A stretch of 64,000 nt of DNA from Desulfospira sp963664655. GTDB taxonomy: Bacteria > Desulfobacterota > Desulfobacteria > Desulfobacterales > Desulfobacteraceae. Positions 24,765-33,251 of this stretch are shown in pieces. A program made the position numbers and the translations under genes. The stretch covers positions 4,092,001 through 4,156,000 of the forward strand of contig OY761554.1 of the NCBI GenBank assembly GCA_963664655.2, in the 5' to 3' direction. The notes under the pieces are model-generated. The model saw only the letters and a program-made list of their open reading frames with translations, ran no database searches and was not told the DNA's origin. Each line of letters opens with the position of its first letter. Position 1 is the stretch's first letter.

Positions 24765-24811
24765 AGGAGCGGGCCATGCCCGCGATTCGATCGCGGGCAT
24801 GGCCCGCTCCT
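24765..24811. repeat. REP-like palindrome (AGGAGCGGGCCATGCCC family), copy 2
   Basis: Perfect 22-base arms (24765-24786 and 24790-24811) around a three-base TCG loop, with AGGAGCGGGCCATGCCCGCG on the left. It is located between the ends of the EPS run (plus) and the ARMT1-like gene (minus), so it could serve as a bidirectional terminator-like hairpin. A shorter copy is at 12362-12401. Confidence 0.85.
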
Positions 24812-24871
24812 GCCCTACCGCTCAAACCAGGGAACTTGACATATTCGGCCTCCCGTCTCCATTCTTTATCC

Positions 24872-26620
24872 TTAATCTCCGGCGAGTCTGCGGTCATACA
24901 TGGAGCCTACCCCGTACTCATCCCGCCGCATGAACTTGTCCGTATCCGGTCCGATGAGCTGCATTTCCGGATTTCTCAGCAACACATCCCTCGCAATCCT
25001 CATTTCTTTTGTGCAGCCGGTGCTGTAGGTTGCATCCTTTCCGATCCATTCCGGCGGTATCTTTTTATTCATCAGCGCAAAACTTTGTTCAATATCATCG
25101 GCGGTCTGGAACCGCCAGATGTCGATCCATGAGCTTCTCTGGACGATTTCCCACATGTACATCAGATCGTCCGCATCCATTCCCGGTTCATAGTATAACG
25201 ACGGGTTGATGATAAACAGGTTGTTTGAGCGGCTTTTCAGGTGGTCAATAAATACGGTCATGATTTTTTTGGCCACATCGATTTTTCCCGGGATAGAACC
25301 AATAATGCCGCTGTAAAACATCACGGTCATATTTTTGGCTTTGGCCGCCTTCATCTGGTCGATAATGGATCCGGCCTTTTCCTCAAGGTCCTGGTGGGAA
25401 AAGTTGATAAAATCAGGATGCCGTGGCTTATAGATGATGGAAAGCCCTTTGCCGGCTTCCGGGCTGATATTGATAATGTCCCTTGTAAATTTAAAATCGG
25501 TATGGATCAGGCGGTTTTTTTGATTTTCCCCCCTTGAAACAATGAGATCCGATTCTTTGAAAACCCGTGCAAAGGTGGTGGATGTCAGCAAAAGGTTAAG
25601 ATCTTCCCTTGTCCCGTCAGACACCACGTAGATATTGGCTTCCTGCTTAAGGCATTGGACCAGCCGGTTTTTGGAAATGGTTTTGTCGTGGATGAAATGG
25701 ACATTTTCAAGCTCATTGATCAGGGTCGGGTCCGTCCGGGTATCCCTAAGGCAGACATGCTTATAAAAAGAGCCTTCCTTAACCACTAAAATCACCGTAT
25801 GGCCGAGGTTGGCCAGAAATTTGGCAATTCTTATATCCACCACAAAAGAGCCTGAATCATCGGACAGCCAGAGGACCTTGCTTTTTCGTTCCCGGATCAG
25901 CCTGATTAAAACGGTAAGGCCGTCCCCGTGAAACCCGGTTTCAAATAGGTTTTCAAATTCCCCTATGCCGGGAATTTTCATATTCTTTTCTTTCCAGAAA
26001 TCTGGACGGGCATACAGGCTCAACAGCCGTTTGAGTTCAATTTCCTTAATTTTTTCTTTTAATTCTTCAAGACACAGGTGCTGAATGTCGGTCAGGACCC
26101 CGTCAATTTTGTTTAATGCCTTTTTAAAGGTTTCTGAATTGAGCAGCCGTGCCGCCTGTTTGTTTTCCTGCTGTTTTTCCCGTGAATAGGGATCTTCAAT
26201 ATGGGTTCGGCTTAAAAATATTTTATACAGCCTTTTTTCAAGTCTTGAGGGAATGATCAGGCCCGATTCCATTTCATGGTCGTATTTGATTTTAATCAGG
26301 GCTTTTAGAAAACGGCGGTCGTATTCCTGCTCCATGAATTCATCCACAAGGGAGTTGACCCTGTCGTAAACCTGCTGGTATGCCTGCATCAAAAATTTGG
26401 GTTTTTTCCTGGACATGATGGCGTTAAAGGTTTTGTCCGAACAGGGGTAATAGATGGCGCCTTCATTGGAGTAGACCATAAATTCAGTTTGTTCCGGAGT
26501 GCCGACTTTGGTGGGATAGGCAAACGGGTCAATGTGGTTCTCAAGGAAGAATGCGGTCAGCCATGCATCATGGTCCGGGTCTCGGTTTATTTTAGAGGGT
26601 TGCACAGGTTTTGTAGGCAT
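24872..26620 (-). CDS. ARMT1-like (DUF89-type) domain protein
   Basis: A 582-residue cytoplasmic protein. The middle third resembles the DUF89/ARMT1 fold: WLSDDSGSFVVDIRIAKFL, then a strand-helix run with ILVVKEGSFYKHV, and FKESDLIVSRGENQKN. Family members are metal-dependent phosphatases or damage-control enzymes. The usual D-N-x-G-E motif reads D-D-S-G-S here, so catalysis is uncertain. A C-terminal segment of about 170 residues with FYSGIIGSIPGKID and YSTGCTKEMR is not part of that fold and is unknown to me. It is transcribed alone, convergent with the EPS run. Confidence 0.65.
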   Translation of the reverse strand: MPTKPVQPSKINRDPDHDAWLTAFFLENHIDPFAYPTKVGTPEQTEFMVYSNEGAIYYPCSDKTFNAIMSRKKPKFLMQAYQQVYDRVNSLVDEFMEQEYDRRFLKALIKIKYDHEMESGLIIPSRLEKRLYKIFLSRTHIEDPYSREKQQENKQAARLLNSETFKKALNKIDGVLTDIQHLCLEELKEKIKEIELKRLLSLYARPDFWKEKNMKIPGIGEFENLFETGFHGDGLTVLIRLIRERKSKVLWLSDDSGSFVVDIRIAKFLANLGHTVILVVKEGSFYKHVCLRDTRTDPTLINELENVHFIHDKTISKNRLVQCLKQEANIYVVSDGTREDLNLLLTSTTFARVFKESDLIVSRGENQKNRLIHTDFKFTRDIINISPEAGKGLSIIYKPRHPDFINFSHQDLEEKAGSIIDQMKAAKAKNMTVMFYSGIIGSIPGKIDVAKKIMTVFIDHLKSRSNNLFIINPSLYYEPGMDADDLMYMWEIVQRSSWIDIWRFQTADDIEQSFALMNKKIPPEWIGKDATYSTGCTKEMRIARDVLLRNPEMQLIGPDTDKFMRRDEYGVGSMYDRRLAGD

Positions 26621-26651
26621 TGGCGGTCCTTTGTCGAGAGTAATGGGAGGA

Positions 26652-26720
26652 GAGTAATGGGGTCAAACCTTGATTATGGTCTTTAGAAAAGACCATAATC
26701 AAGGTTTGACCCCATTACTC
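26652..26720. repeat. 69-bp perfect palindrome, copy 1
   Basis: 33-base arms with a three-base loop: it starts GAGTAATGGGGTCAAACC and reads back as its complement. It is identical to 27409-27477. It lies between the divergent starts of the ARMT1-like gene and the J-domain gene. A relation to REP elements mobilised by RAYT transposases is possible but no such gene is in the window. Confidence 0.92.
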
Positions 26721-26797
26721 TTCTTAGTTTGAGCCAAGATTATGTACAACGGTTTTTTATTTGTCAATGGCATAAATTCCGGGGAACAGAGCGTATA

Positions 26798-27430
26798 ATG
26801 GATGAGAAGACCGCATTAAAGGTGTTGGGGCTGACCAGGCCGGTGGGGGCAGATGAACTGAAAAAGGTTTTCCGGGCCATGGCCAAACGGTATCATCCTG
26901 ATTTTTCGGTTGCCTCAGGCCTTGATGTTGAAAAAGCCGATGCCCGGATGAAGCAGATCAATATGGCATTCGGGGTCCTGGCTTGCCGATGCCCGGCCCG
27001 GCCTGTCAGCAAACCTGAAGCCTCAGGCGGCCCGGAGCGGGCAAGGCCGGGAAAATCGTTTTTCTCAAAAATAGCTAAAAATTTCAAACAACGGACCAAG
27101 ATCAAGCCGGTCCAACAAGACAGATTTTCTTCAAATAAGCCCCCTGTCAGAAAACCAAAGGATTTCAGACCAAATAAGGGCCGCCGGATTACAGGGTTTG
27201 ATCAGGTGCTGGCCCAAAGTTTCCGGCAGGCAGGCATTTCATGCCAAAACGATCCTGCAGGCCCAAGCCGTATCCGGGTTAAGCCGTCTGCTTCTCCCTA
27301 TGAGAATTACATGAAGCATATGGCGCTCAAAGAGCGGGTTGAAACAAGAAAAAGAATATTGAAACAGGACCTGCCGGACAGGATTGAAAAAATATCACCG
27401 GTCAGAAAGAGTAATGGGGTCAAACCTTGA
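26798..27430 (+). CDS. J-domain (DnaJ-like) protein with basic tail
   Basis: A 210-residue protein. Residues 1-60 form a J-domain: ALKVLGLTRPVGADELKK and the H33-P34-D35 motif in KRYHPDF, which stimulates DnaK ATPase. The remaining 150 residues are basic and low in complexity with no zinc or client-binding domain, so the client is unknown. The start is ATG 26798, which removes a 23-residue leader partly derived from upstream sequence. The last six codons (SNGVKP) and stop are provided by the palindromic repeat at 27409-27477. Confidence 0.8.
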   Translation: MDEKTALKVLGLTRPVGADELKKVFRAMAKRYHPDFSVASGLDVEKADARMKQINMAFGVLACRCPARPVSKPEASGGPERARPGKSFFSKIAKNFKQRTKIKPVQQDRFSSNKPPVRKPKDFRPNKGRRITGFDQVLAQSFRQAGISCQNDPAGPSRIRVKPSASPYENYMKHMALKERVETRKRILKQDLPDRIEKISPVRKSNGVKP

Positions 27431-27477
27431 TTATGGTCTTTAGAAAAGACCATAATCAAGGTTTGACCCCATTACTC
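27409..27477. repeat. 69-bp perfect palindrome, copy 2, ending two genes
   Basis: Identical to the copy at 26652. Each arm, read outward-in on its own strand, contains AGTAATGGGGTCAAACCTTGA. It thus gives Ser-Asn-Gly-Val-Lys-Pro-stop to the J-domain gene on the plus strand and to the phosphoesterase gene on the minus strand. It probably also acts as a bidirectional hairpin terminator. Confidence 0.92.
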
Positions 27478-27989
27478 TCCTCCAAACAGGCAAGGGTCTT
27501 TCCTGTTTTTAATTCAATGAGCCGGACACCGGTTTGGTCCGCGATGGCGTAAGATGCCACCCGGTCTCTGGGGCGGGCAATGGAGCCGGGGTTCAGAAAA
27601 ATGCGGCCGTCTTTTCGGGTAAGCCAGCTCGAATGGGTATGGCCCTGGACAATGATCTGTGCATTATCCGGTATCCGGGGGATGGCATGGCCATGGTGGA
27701 GAAAAAAACAGCGGCCTGCGGCAGTGAATTCGAGCTGATCATCATATCCCGGGCAAAACCATGGTTCATCACAGTTGCCGTATACATAGTAAAACGGCAG
27801 GTCGAGGTCAGACACCGCCTTTTTAATGGATTCCGGGCTGTAATCCGGATCGGAAAAGCTGCCGCCGTATCGGGTATCAAACAGATCTCCGGCCACCACC
27901 AGGCCGTCTTCAGGGGCCATCAGGGCTCTGATGGTCAGCCAGGCCGAGAAATTTCCGTGAATATCTCCTGTGATCAGTAACCGTTTCAT
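27456..27989 (-). CDS. YfcE-type metallophosphoesterase
   Basis: A 177-residue calcineurin-like phosphodiesterase with the full metal set: GDIHGN (D9, H11), VVAGDLFD, YGNCDEPW, LHHGH and GHTHSSW. YfcE relatives hydrolyse phosphodiesters in a Mn-dependent manner; the natural substrate is uncertain. ATG 27989 is preferred because AGGAGG is seven bases away, whereas the ATG at 27995 is too close. The final residues SNGVKP come from the palindromic repeat. Confidence 0.9.
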   Translation of the reverse strand: MKRLLITGDIHGNFSAWLTIRALMAPEDGLVVAGDLFDTRYGGSFSDPDYSPESIKKAVSDLDLPFYYVYGNCDEPWFCPGYDDQLEFTAAGRCFFLHHGHAIPRIPDNAQIIVQGHTHSSWLTRKDGRIFLNPGSIARPRDRVASYAIADQTGVRLIELKTGKTLACLEESNGVKP

Positions 27990-28024
27990 AGTCATTCCTC
28001 CTGGCCGGGCTTAACCCTGTTTGG

Positions 28025-28096
28025 TGTTTGAACGAAATGCCACCCATCTGCAGCGTTGCAGAAAAATGTGCATATGGGCAATTTTTCGTCCTAACA
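28025..28096. mobile_element. MITE-like element, short copy
   Basis: The left end TGTTTGAACGAAA is partly complemented by the right end TTTCGTCCTAACA (10 of 13). The interior shares CACCCATCTGC and TTGCAGAAAAATG with the copies at 46910 and 58763. At 72 bases it is an internally deleted version. No coding content. Confidence 0.6.
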
Positions 28097-28101
28097 CGGG
28101 G

Positions 28102-29355
28102 TCAGCTATAGGGTTTGAGGGCGGCGATTCTCGAAAGAACCGGTGGATGGGAATAGTTCAAAAACACATAAAACGGATGGGGGGTCAGGTTGGACAGGTT
28201 GTGGGCGGACAGTTTTTTTAAGGCGTCCGCCAGGGGGGCACCGGATGAGGTGGTCTCAGCGGCAAACCGGTCGGCCTCATATTCGAATTTTCTGGAAAAT
28301 ATCTGGGTTAAAAGGGAGATCACCATGTCAATGGGGGAAAACAGCATGGCAAAGAAAATAAGCCCGGCATAGACCGACGGGTCCTGAACATAAAAGGCCT
28401 TAAACAGGGGCGGGTGGCTGATAAAAATGGACAGTAGAAAAAAGATCACCCCCATTTGAAGGATGCCCAGGGCCATTTGCCGGACAATATGCTTTTTTTT
28501 GAAATGCCCCATTTCATGGGCCAGGACCGCTACCAGTTCTTCCACCGTATGCTGGCGGATCAGGGTGTCATAAAGGACAATCCGTTTGTTTTTGCCAAAT
28601 CCGGTAAAAAACGCATTGGACTTGGTACTCCGCTTGGATCCGTCCATGACAAATATGTTGGTAAGGGAAAAGGAAATGGAATTGGCATAATCGTGGATGG
28701 CCTGTTTTAAAGGCCCCTGTTCAAGTGGCGTGAATTTGTTGAAAAGGGGCATGATCCATGTGGGCACAATATACTGGACCGCCAGAATAAAGAGGGTGGC
28801 CGCGGCCCAGCAGTATAACCAGGCAAAAGCGCCAAAGGATTCCAGAAACCAGAGGATCAGCGACAGGATCGGGGCCCCGATGATCACGGTCAGGGCCGTG
28901 GACCTTAAAATGTCCAAAAAAAATAATGGTTTTGTGGTTTTGTTAAAGCCGAATTTGTCTTCAATCACAAAGGTGGAATAAAAGCTGAACGGAATTGAAA
29001 TGATCAGTTTGAGCAGGATCAGGATGCCGATAAATATTAACCCGCTCAATATTGAGTTGCAGCCCAATCCTCTGACAACGGTGTCCAGAAACCGGAACCC
29101 GCCCAGAAACCAGAATCCAAGAACCAGGACAAGGTCAACAGACCCGGAAATAATGCCAAATCCCGTGGTTGCCTTGAGGTACTGTTGAGACTTTAGATAC
29201 TTCTCATGATCGTATACCCCTTGAAATTCCGGGGGAAGCCCCTGGTCAAGGCGGCTCAGGTTAAGGATATCGGCAGCCATGTCCAGCAGATAGCCGGCAA
29301 TCAAAGCGGTTAAAATGATGCCGGCAATCAGCTGTTCGGAAAAAAGAAAATGCAT
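28102..29355 (-). CDS. M48 family metalloprotease, Ste24/CAAX-protease-like
   Basis: A 417-residue membrane protease. It has at least six hydrophobic segments. The zinc motif is H280-E281-M-G-H284 (LAHEMGHFKKKH), with the third ligand Glu expected in KFEYEADRFAAE. The N-terminal part with TFVIEDKFGFNKTTK is characteristic of Ste24p orthologues rather than HtpX. It likely degrades or processes misfolded membrane proteins. It lies 10 bases downstream of ihfA in the same direction, so co-transcription is possible. Confidence 0.9.
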   Translation of the reverse strand: MHFLFSEQLIAGIILTALIAGYLLDMAADILNLSRLDQGLPPEFQGVYDHEKYLKSQQYLKATTGFGIISGSVDLVLVLGFWFLGGFRFLDTVVRGLGCNSILSGLIFIGILILLKLIISIPFSFYSTFVIEDKFGFNKTTKPLFFLDILRSTALTVIIGAPILSLILWFLESFGAFAWLYCWAAATLFILAVQYIVPTWIMPLFNKFTPLEQGPLKQAIHDYANSISFSLTNIFVMDGSKRSTKSNAFFTGFGKNKRIVLYDTLIRQHTVEELVAVLAHEMGHFKKKHIVRQMALGILQMGVIFFLLSIFISHPPLFKAFYVQDPSVYAGLIFFAMLFSPIDMVISLLTQIFSRKFEYEADRFAAETTSSGAPLADALKKLSAHNLSNLTPHPFYVFLNYSHPPVLSRIAALKPYS

Positions 29356-29365
29356 TGAAAAAATA

Positions 29366-29647
29366 TTATGAGTTGATCTGTTCCCTCAGTTTGCCCGAGC
29401 ATTTAAATGTCACCACGCGTCTGGCGGGCAGGGTCATTTCTTCGTCTGTGGCAGGGTTTCGTCCTTTTCTGGCCTTTTTTTCGTTCACACAGAATTTTCC
29501 GAATCCGCTGATCATGATGTCTTCGCCGCTTTCGATGGTTTCTTTTATGATTTCAAGGAATTCTTCCATGATTTCATAAGTGGTTGTTCTTGACAGCTGC
29601 AGCTGATCCTGTATTTTTTCTGCAATCAGGGTTTTTGTTAATGCCAT
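29366..29647 (-). CDS. ihfA: Integration host factor, alpha-type subunit
   Basis: A 93-residue HU/IHF-family protein: MALTKTLIAEKIQDQL start, GEDIMISGFGKFCVNEK, and the DNA-intercalating arm RKGRNPATDEEM with the conserved proline. The pattern and length are nearer to IHF-alpha than to HU. It bends DNA as a dimer, supporting recombination, sigma54 promoters and nucleoid structure. It is transcribed from the AT-rich 29648-29991 region, divergent from purB. Confidence 0.88.
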   Translation of the reverse strand: MALTKTLIAEKIQDQLQLSRTTTYEIMEEFLEIIKETIESGEDIMISGFGKFCVNEKKARKGRNPATDEEMTLPARRVVTFKCSGKLREQINS

Positions 29648-29991
29648 GAAATTTACTCCTGCAATGTAATCCGTAATTTACCAACTCGTTTAAGCAAAAT
29701 GAAAGCTAAAATACTTTAAAAACAATGGGCTTGTCAAGCCGGTTGATGGGCTTCATCAGTAAAAAATATTTAAAATCACCAGAAATCATAACGCATTTAA
29801 TATAAGTGAATCTCTTTGGGATTGTTTATTTACAGAGGGTTTGCTATTTTGTCGAAATTGACCGTTAGATTAGTTTTATAGGAAAAATTGTTTAAAGTCA
29901 AACAATTTTAATATGTTAAGTTTCTATCTGGCGGCGGGCCACACCAGGACCAAACGGTTTAATCTGCCCGCTGCCATTCAGCGGGGTGACC
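29648..29991. other. AT-rich divergent promoter region, ihfA/purB
   Basis: This 344-base gap is clearly richer in A+T than its flanks and separates the divergently transcribed ihfA and purB genes, so it must hold both promoters. I see no convincing single -35/-10 pair, tRNA, repeat or riboswitch in it. Confidence 0.5.
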
Positions 29992-31365
29992 ATGGACCAT
30001 ATCAGGGCAATCAGCCCTTTGGACGGGCGGTATCACAGCCTGACCACAGCGCTTGGTGAAATTTTCAGTGAATACGGGCTTATCCGCCATAGGGTGGCGG
30101 TTGAGGCCCTATGGCTTAAATTTATATTAAATGAATTAAAGCTGGCCGGTGACCATGGCCTTGACCTTTCGCCGGTGGATGCCATTGCCCACGACTTTAC
30201 CCCGGCGCATGCCCTGGAAATAAAGGCCATTGAAAAAAAGACCAACCATGATGTTAAGGCCGTTGAATATTTTATTAAGGACCGGCTGGACAGGGCAGGG
30301 TTCTCCGGTATCAGAGAATGGGTTCATTTTGCCTGTACATCGGATGATATCAACAATACCGCTTACGCCCTGATGCTGGATGAGGGCCGAAAGGTGCTCC
30401 TGGCCCAGCTGGAAGACTGCCTGAATAAAATTGAAGAAAAGGCCCTGGCCTATAAAGCCATTCCCATGATGTCACGGACCCATGGCCAGCCTGCAAGTCC
30501 CACAACCGCGGGAAAAGAATTTGTCAATTTTGCCTGGCGGCTGCGCCAGGAATTTAATCTGCTGGCGCAAAAAAAAGTCCAGGCAAAAATCAACGGGGCA
30601 ACCGGCAACTACAATGCCCATTATTTTGTTTTTCCGGAAGTTGACTGGATCAAGGCATCAGAACAGTTTGTATCCCAATACCTTAAACTGGAACCGGTAT
30701 TGTTTACCACCCAGATCAACCCCAATGCGTCCTTATCCTTTATGCTGCATTCGCTGGTCAGAACGGCGGCCATTTTTATTGATCTGGACCGGGACATGTG
30801 GGGATATATCAGCCTTGGGTATTTCAAACAGCAGGTCAAAGAAGGCGAGACCGGCTCTTCGACCATGCCCCATAAAGTGAACCCCATTGATTTTGAAAAC
30901 AGTGAAGGCAATATGGGACTGGCCATTTCAATGATGGACCATCTGGCCGTTAAGCTTCAAAATTCCAGATTTCAGAGGGATTTAACAGACTCCACCGTCC
31001 TCAGGAGCCTGGGGTCCGCCTTTGGATATTTTTATATTGGAATGAAAAACTGCCTTAAAGGCCTTGGAAAGGTGGATATCAATCCGGAAGCAACGGCCCG
31101 GGACCTGGACAACAACCCTGAGCTTTTGGCCGAACCCTTCCAGACCGCCATGAGGGTGTTTGGCGAGGACAATCCCTATGAACGCCTCAAGGAGCTGACC
31201 CGGGGCCGGAAAATAGGGAACAAAGAGCTGATCGCCTTTGTCGATAACCTAGAAAAAGTCCCGGAAGATTATAAAGACAGGATGAGAAACCTGTCTTCAA
31301 AAACTTATGTGGGGCTCGCCCGGGAACTGGTAGATCTGTATTTTGAACAGAAAAAAAGCCGTTAA
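29992..31365 (+). CDS. purB: Adenylosuccinate lyase
   Basis: A 457-residue enzyme of the fumarase/aspartase superfamily. SSTMPHKVNPIDFENSEGN contains the flexible signature loop with the catalytic Ser, TSDDINNTAYALML the substrate-binding helix, and SRTHGQPASPTT the catalytic His region. It splits SAICAR and adenylosuccinate, releasing fumarate, in purine synthesis. The N-terminus DHIRAISPLDGRYHS matches the E. coli-type PurB. ATG 29992 is preferred to GTG 29986 because GGGG lies at a suitable distance. Confidence 0.96.
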   Translation: MDHIRAISPLDGRYHSLTTALGEIFSEYGLIRHRVAVEALWLKFILNELKLAGDHGLDLSPVDAIAHDFTPAHALEIKAIEKKTNHDVKAVEYFIKDRLDRAGFSGIREWVHFACTSDDINNTAYALMLDEGRKVLLAQLEDCLNKIEEKALAYKAIPMMSRTHGQPASPTTAGKEFVNFAWRLRQEFNLLAQKKVQAKINGATGNYNAHYFVFPEVDWIKASEQFVSQYLKLEPVLFTTQINPNASLSFMLHSLVRTAAIFIDLDRDMWGYISLGYFKQQVKEGETGSSTMPHKVNPIDFENSEGNMGLAISMMDHLAVKLQNSRFQRDLTDSTVLRSLGSAFGYFYIGMKNCLKGLGKVDINPEATARDLDNNPELLAEPFQTAMRVFGEDNPYERLKELTRGRKIGNKELIAFVDNLEKVPEDYKDRMRNLSSKTYVGLARELVDLYFEQKKSR

Positions 31366-31382
31366 CGCGGAAAGGACGACGC

Positions 31383-31718
31383 TTACTGAACCAAATGAGG
31401 GACTTTGGCGTTGAAGCTGCTCAGATACCAGGGGGCTGATTTATACTGCAGCCGGCTCAGTCCCTTGGTTTCAAAAGAGGTAATGGCCAGCTGAAAGGTA
31501 TGGTAATCAATTTCAATATCGTCCCATCCCAGGTATTTTAAGCGTTTGTTGGCCTGGTAATGGGACATGTTCGGGTTGATCAGGAATGCGTTGGCAAGGC
31601 TTCGTATAAACCCCGGAATTAAAGAGGCTTCCACCCCGTTTTCGATTAATTTTTTAATTAGTTTCTGGTCTACGATGGTCATTTTTTTTAAATCTTTTTT
31701 TAGCTTGGATTTTGCCAT
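31383..31718 (-). CDS. Conserved hypothetical protein
   Basis: A 111-residue soluble protein starting MAKSKLKKDLKKMTIVDQK. It has two predicted helices and a C-terminal part rich in aromatic residues (KYLGWDDIEIDYHTF). No catalytic motif is seen. I do not recognise the family. ATG 31718 is assumed; an upstream TTG at 31757 is less likely. It is convergent with purB (17 bases between stops). Confidence 0.6.
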   Translation of the reverse strand: MAKSKLKKDLKKMTIVDQKLIKKLIENGVEASLIPGFIRSLANAFLINPNMSHYQANKRLKYLGWDDIEIDYHTFQLAITSFETKGLSRLQYKSAPWYLSSFNAKVPHLVQ

Positions 31719-32036
31719 AATGCCATCAATACTATTAAAGTTTAATACCAGGGTCAATCCGGATTAAAATGGTTTCTCATATTGGCCTGATATTAATATT
31801 CAGGAACCTGAACAGTTCCACGAATGAAAGGCGTTTTTATTAAAAAAAAATCCCTGTTTTCCTTTGATTTTGTGACAAAAACTCAATATTTTTAAGAAAA
31901 CAGACCCGCTTTGGGTTGTGTTTTGTTTCATGGTATTTTAAAACTTAAGGCAGGAAACCGGCGAGCCGGAGAACAAGACGGCACCAGGTTCGCTTAATCC
32001 CACAGACGTTAATCGTAAACCAGAGCAGGATCAGCC

Positions 32037-32312
32037 ATGACCGTTGACCAAGACTTATTGGAAGTTATTTTATCCATAGATAATACCGCAGACCTGGACG
32101 GATTTTTTAAAGATATATTTACCCCCGCAGAAAGGGATGATATTTCCCTTAGGTGGAAATTGTTAAAGGATCTGTATCAGGGCATGACCCAGAGAAAAAT
32201 TGCAGAAAAATACGGCATCAGCCTGTGCAAGATCACCAGGGGCTCCAAGGTCCTTAAACAGGATGGCTCCACGGCCTTAAAGTTTCTGGACCGGTTATCG
32301 GAAAAAAAATAA
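32037..32312 (+). CDS. TrpR/YerC-family DNA-binding regulator
   Basis: A 91-residue all-helical protein matching the Trp repressor superfamily: LDGFFKDIFTPAERDDISLR, then a helix-turn-helix in GMTQRKIAEKYGISLCKIT. Such proteins bind operators as dimers, in TrpR with tryptophan as co-repressor. No trp genes are adjacent, so the target regulon is unknown. The long upstream gap 31758-32036 (279 bases) has no gene. Downstream, a two-hairpin repeat begins at the stop codon. Confidence 0.85.
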   Translation: MTVDQDLLEVILSIDNTADLDGFFKDIFTPAERDDISLRWKLLKDLYQGMTQRKIAEKYGISLCKITRGSKVLKQDGSTALKFLDRLSEKK

Positions 32313-32404
32313 CGGTCATGGACCGTCTTTGGCTATCCCGCCAAGCCCCGCCCACAACAAATAATGAAAGTCTTCTCAGGACGTTAGTAAGACTTTCATA
32401 TAAA
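32312..32404. repeat. Two-hairpin repeat, copy 1
   Basis: Element shared with 49034, 49146 and 55025. The first stem is TTTGGC-TATCCC-GCCAAG, then CCCGCCCACAACAAATAATG; the second stem is GAAAGTC (17-18 base loop) GACTTTC, then ATATAA. It lies between the convergent stops of the TrpR-family and Nudix genes, a terminator-like position. Confidence 0.8.
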
Positions 32405-32998
32405 AAACAGCTCTAACGCCAGTTCCGACCACAACTCCATGTTCAAGCCTTTTAAGGAACCGGTTTCAACCCACTGAAATTGGAACAGCTCCTCCCCCGG
32501 GCGATACTGTTCCGGCTGGCCGGTCAGTATCCGGAATACGGCGCCCATATGAACACTGCCCACATCCGTGATTTCTTCGTTAATCAGGCCTACAAATTCA
32601 AGGCTGTCCTCTGCAGGCCTTTGGGAAAGCTCCTCGGTAAGCTCTCTGTTCATACCGGTCAGCAGTATGTCTTCAAAAGGAGTGTCTGCTGACGGCTGGT
32701 CTTCAGGATTGATATGGCCGCCGATGCCAAGGGACCACAGGTCATGGAGCCGTTGTTCGCTGCCCTGGCGGTTGTAAACGGCGGTTAGTGACCCATCCTG
32801 TGTCTGAAGAACGATATAGGGAATAATTTGTTTTAAGGTGTTGTCATTTTCAGCTTCAGGCCGGTTGATAAAGGAGTAACCCGCCTGGGTGCAAACACGA
32901 ATAAACTCATCAAACACCACAGGGGTGACGCTTTTATTCCCTACCCATGGTGCTGGCAGGTTTTTCCGGGGAATGCATAAAATTTTTTCTTTGGCCAC
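32396..32998 (-). CDS. Nudix-domain protein
   Basis: A 200-residue protein with a modified Nudix box: LGIGGHINPEDQPSAD then FEDILLTGMNRELTEEL, keeping the Gly and R-E-L-x-E-E core but with a longer spacer than the usual 23-residue motif. It probably hydrolyses a nucleoside diphosphate-linked compound; the substrate is unknown. Its stop lies inside the end of the two-hairpin repeat. The 33000-33251 gap upstream contains no recognised gene. Confidence 0.85.
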   Translation of the reverse strand: MAKEKILCIPRKNLPAPWVGNKSVTPVVFDEFIRVCTQAGYSFINRPEAENDNTLKQIIPYIVLQTQDGSLTAVYNRQGSEQRLHDLWSLGIGGHINPEDQPSADTPFEDILLTGMNRELTEELSQRPAEDSLEFVGLINEEITDVGSVHMGAVFRILTGQPEQYRPGEELFQFQWVETGSLKGLNMELWSELALELFFI

Positions 32999-33251
32999 AA
33001 TAGATCCTTATATATTTTAGCAGCGCTTTGGTTTTTTTTCTTGCCGCAACCGGCAGACAGCTGACGGCTAATCAATCATCGGCTTTTCATATCATATTTA
33101 TTATGGTAAGGGAAACGAGTGTAAGAATCAGGGGGATTTCGTGTGTCTGCCCTGGAATGATTTGATTTTGATGATAAAAATAAAGAATGGAAACCGGAGA
33201 CCGGATTTGCAGTCTTTTTTTTTCGATCTCCTTACATTTTAAAGGAAATTC

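Noticed and set aside
33090..33180. Possible cobalamin-type riboswitch upstream of the ornithine cyclodeaminase-family gene
   Set aside because: GGTAAGGGAAACGAGTGTAA recalls part of the B12-box region, but the conserved core and a proper surrounding fold are not visible, and the gene is not B12-related.
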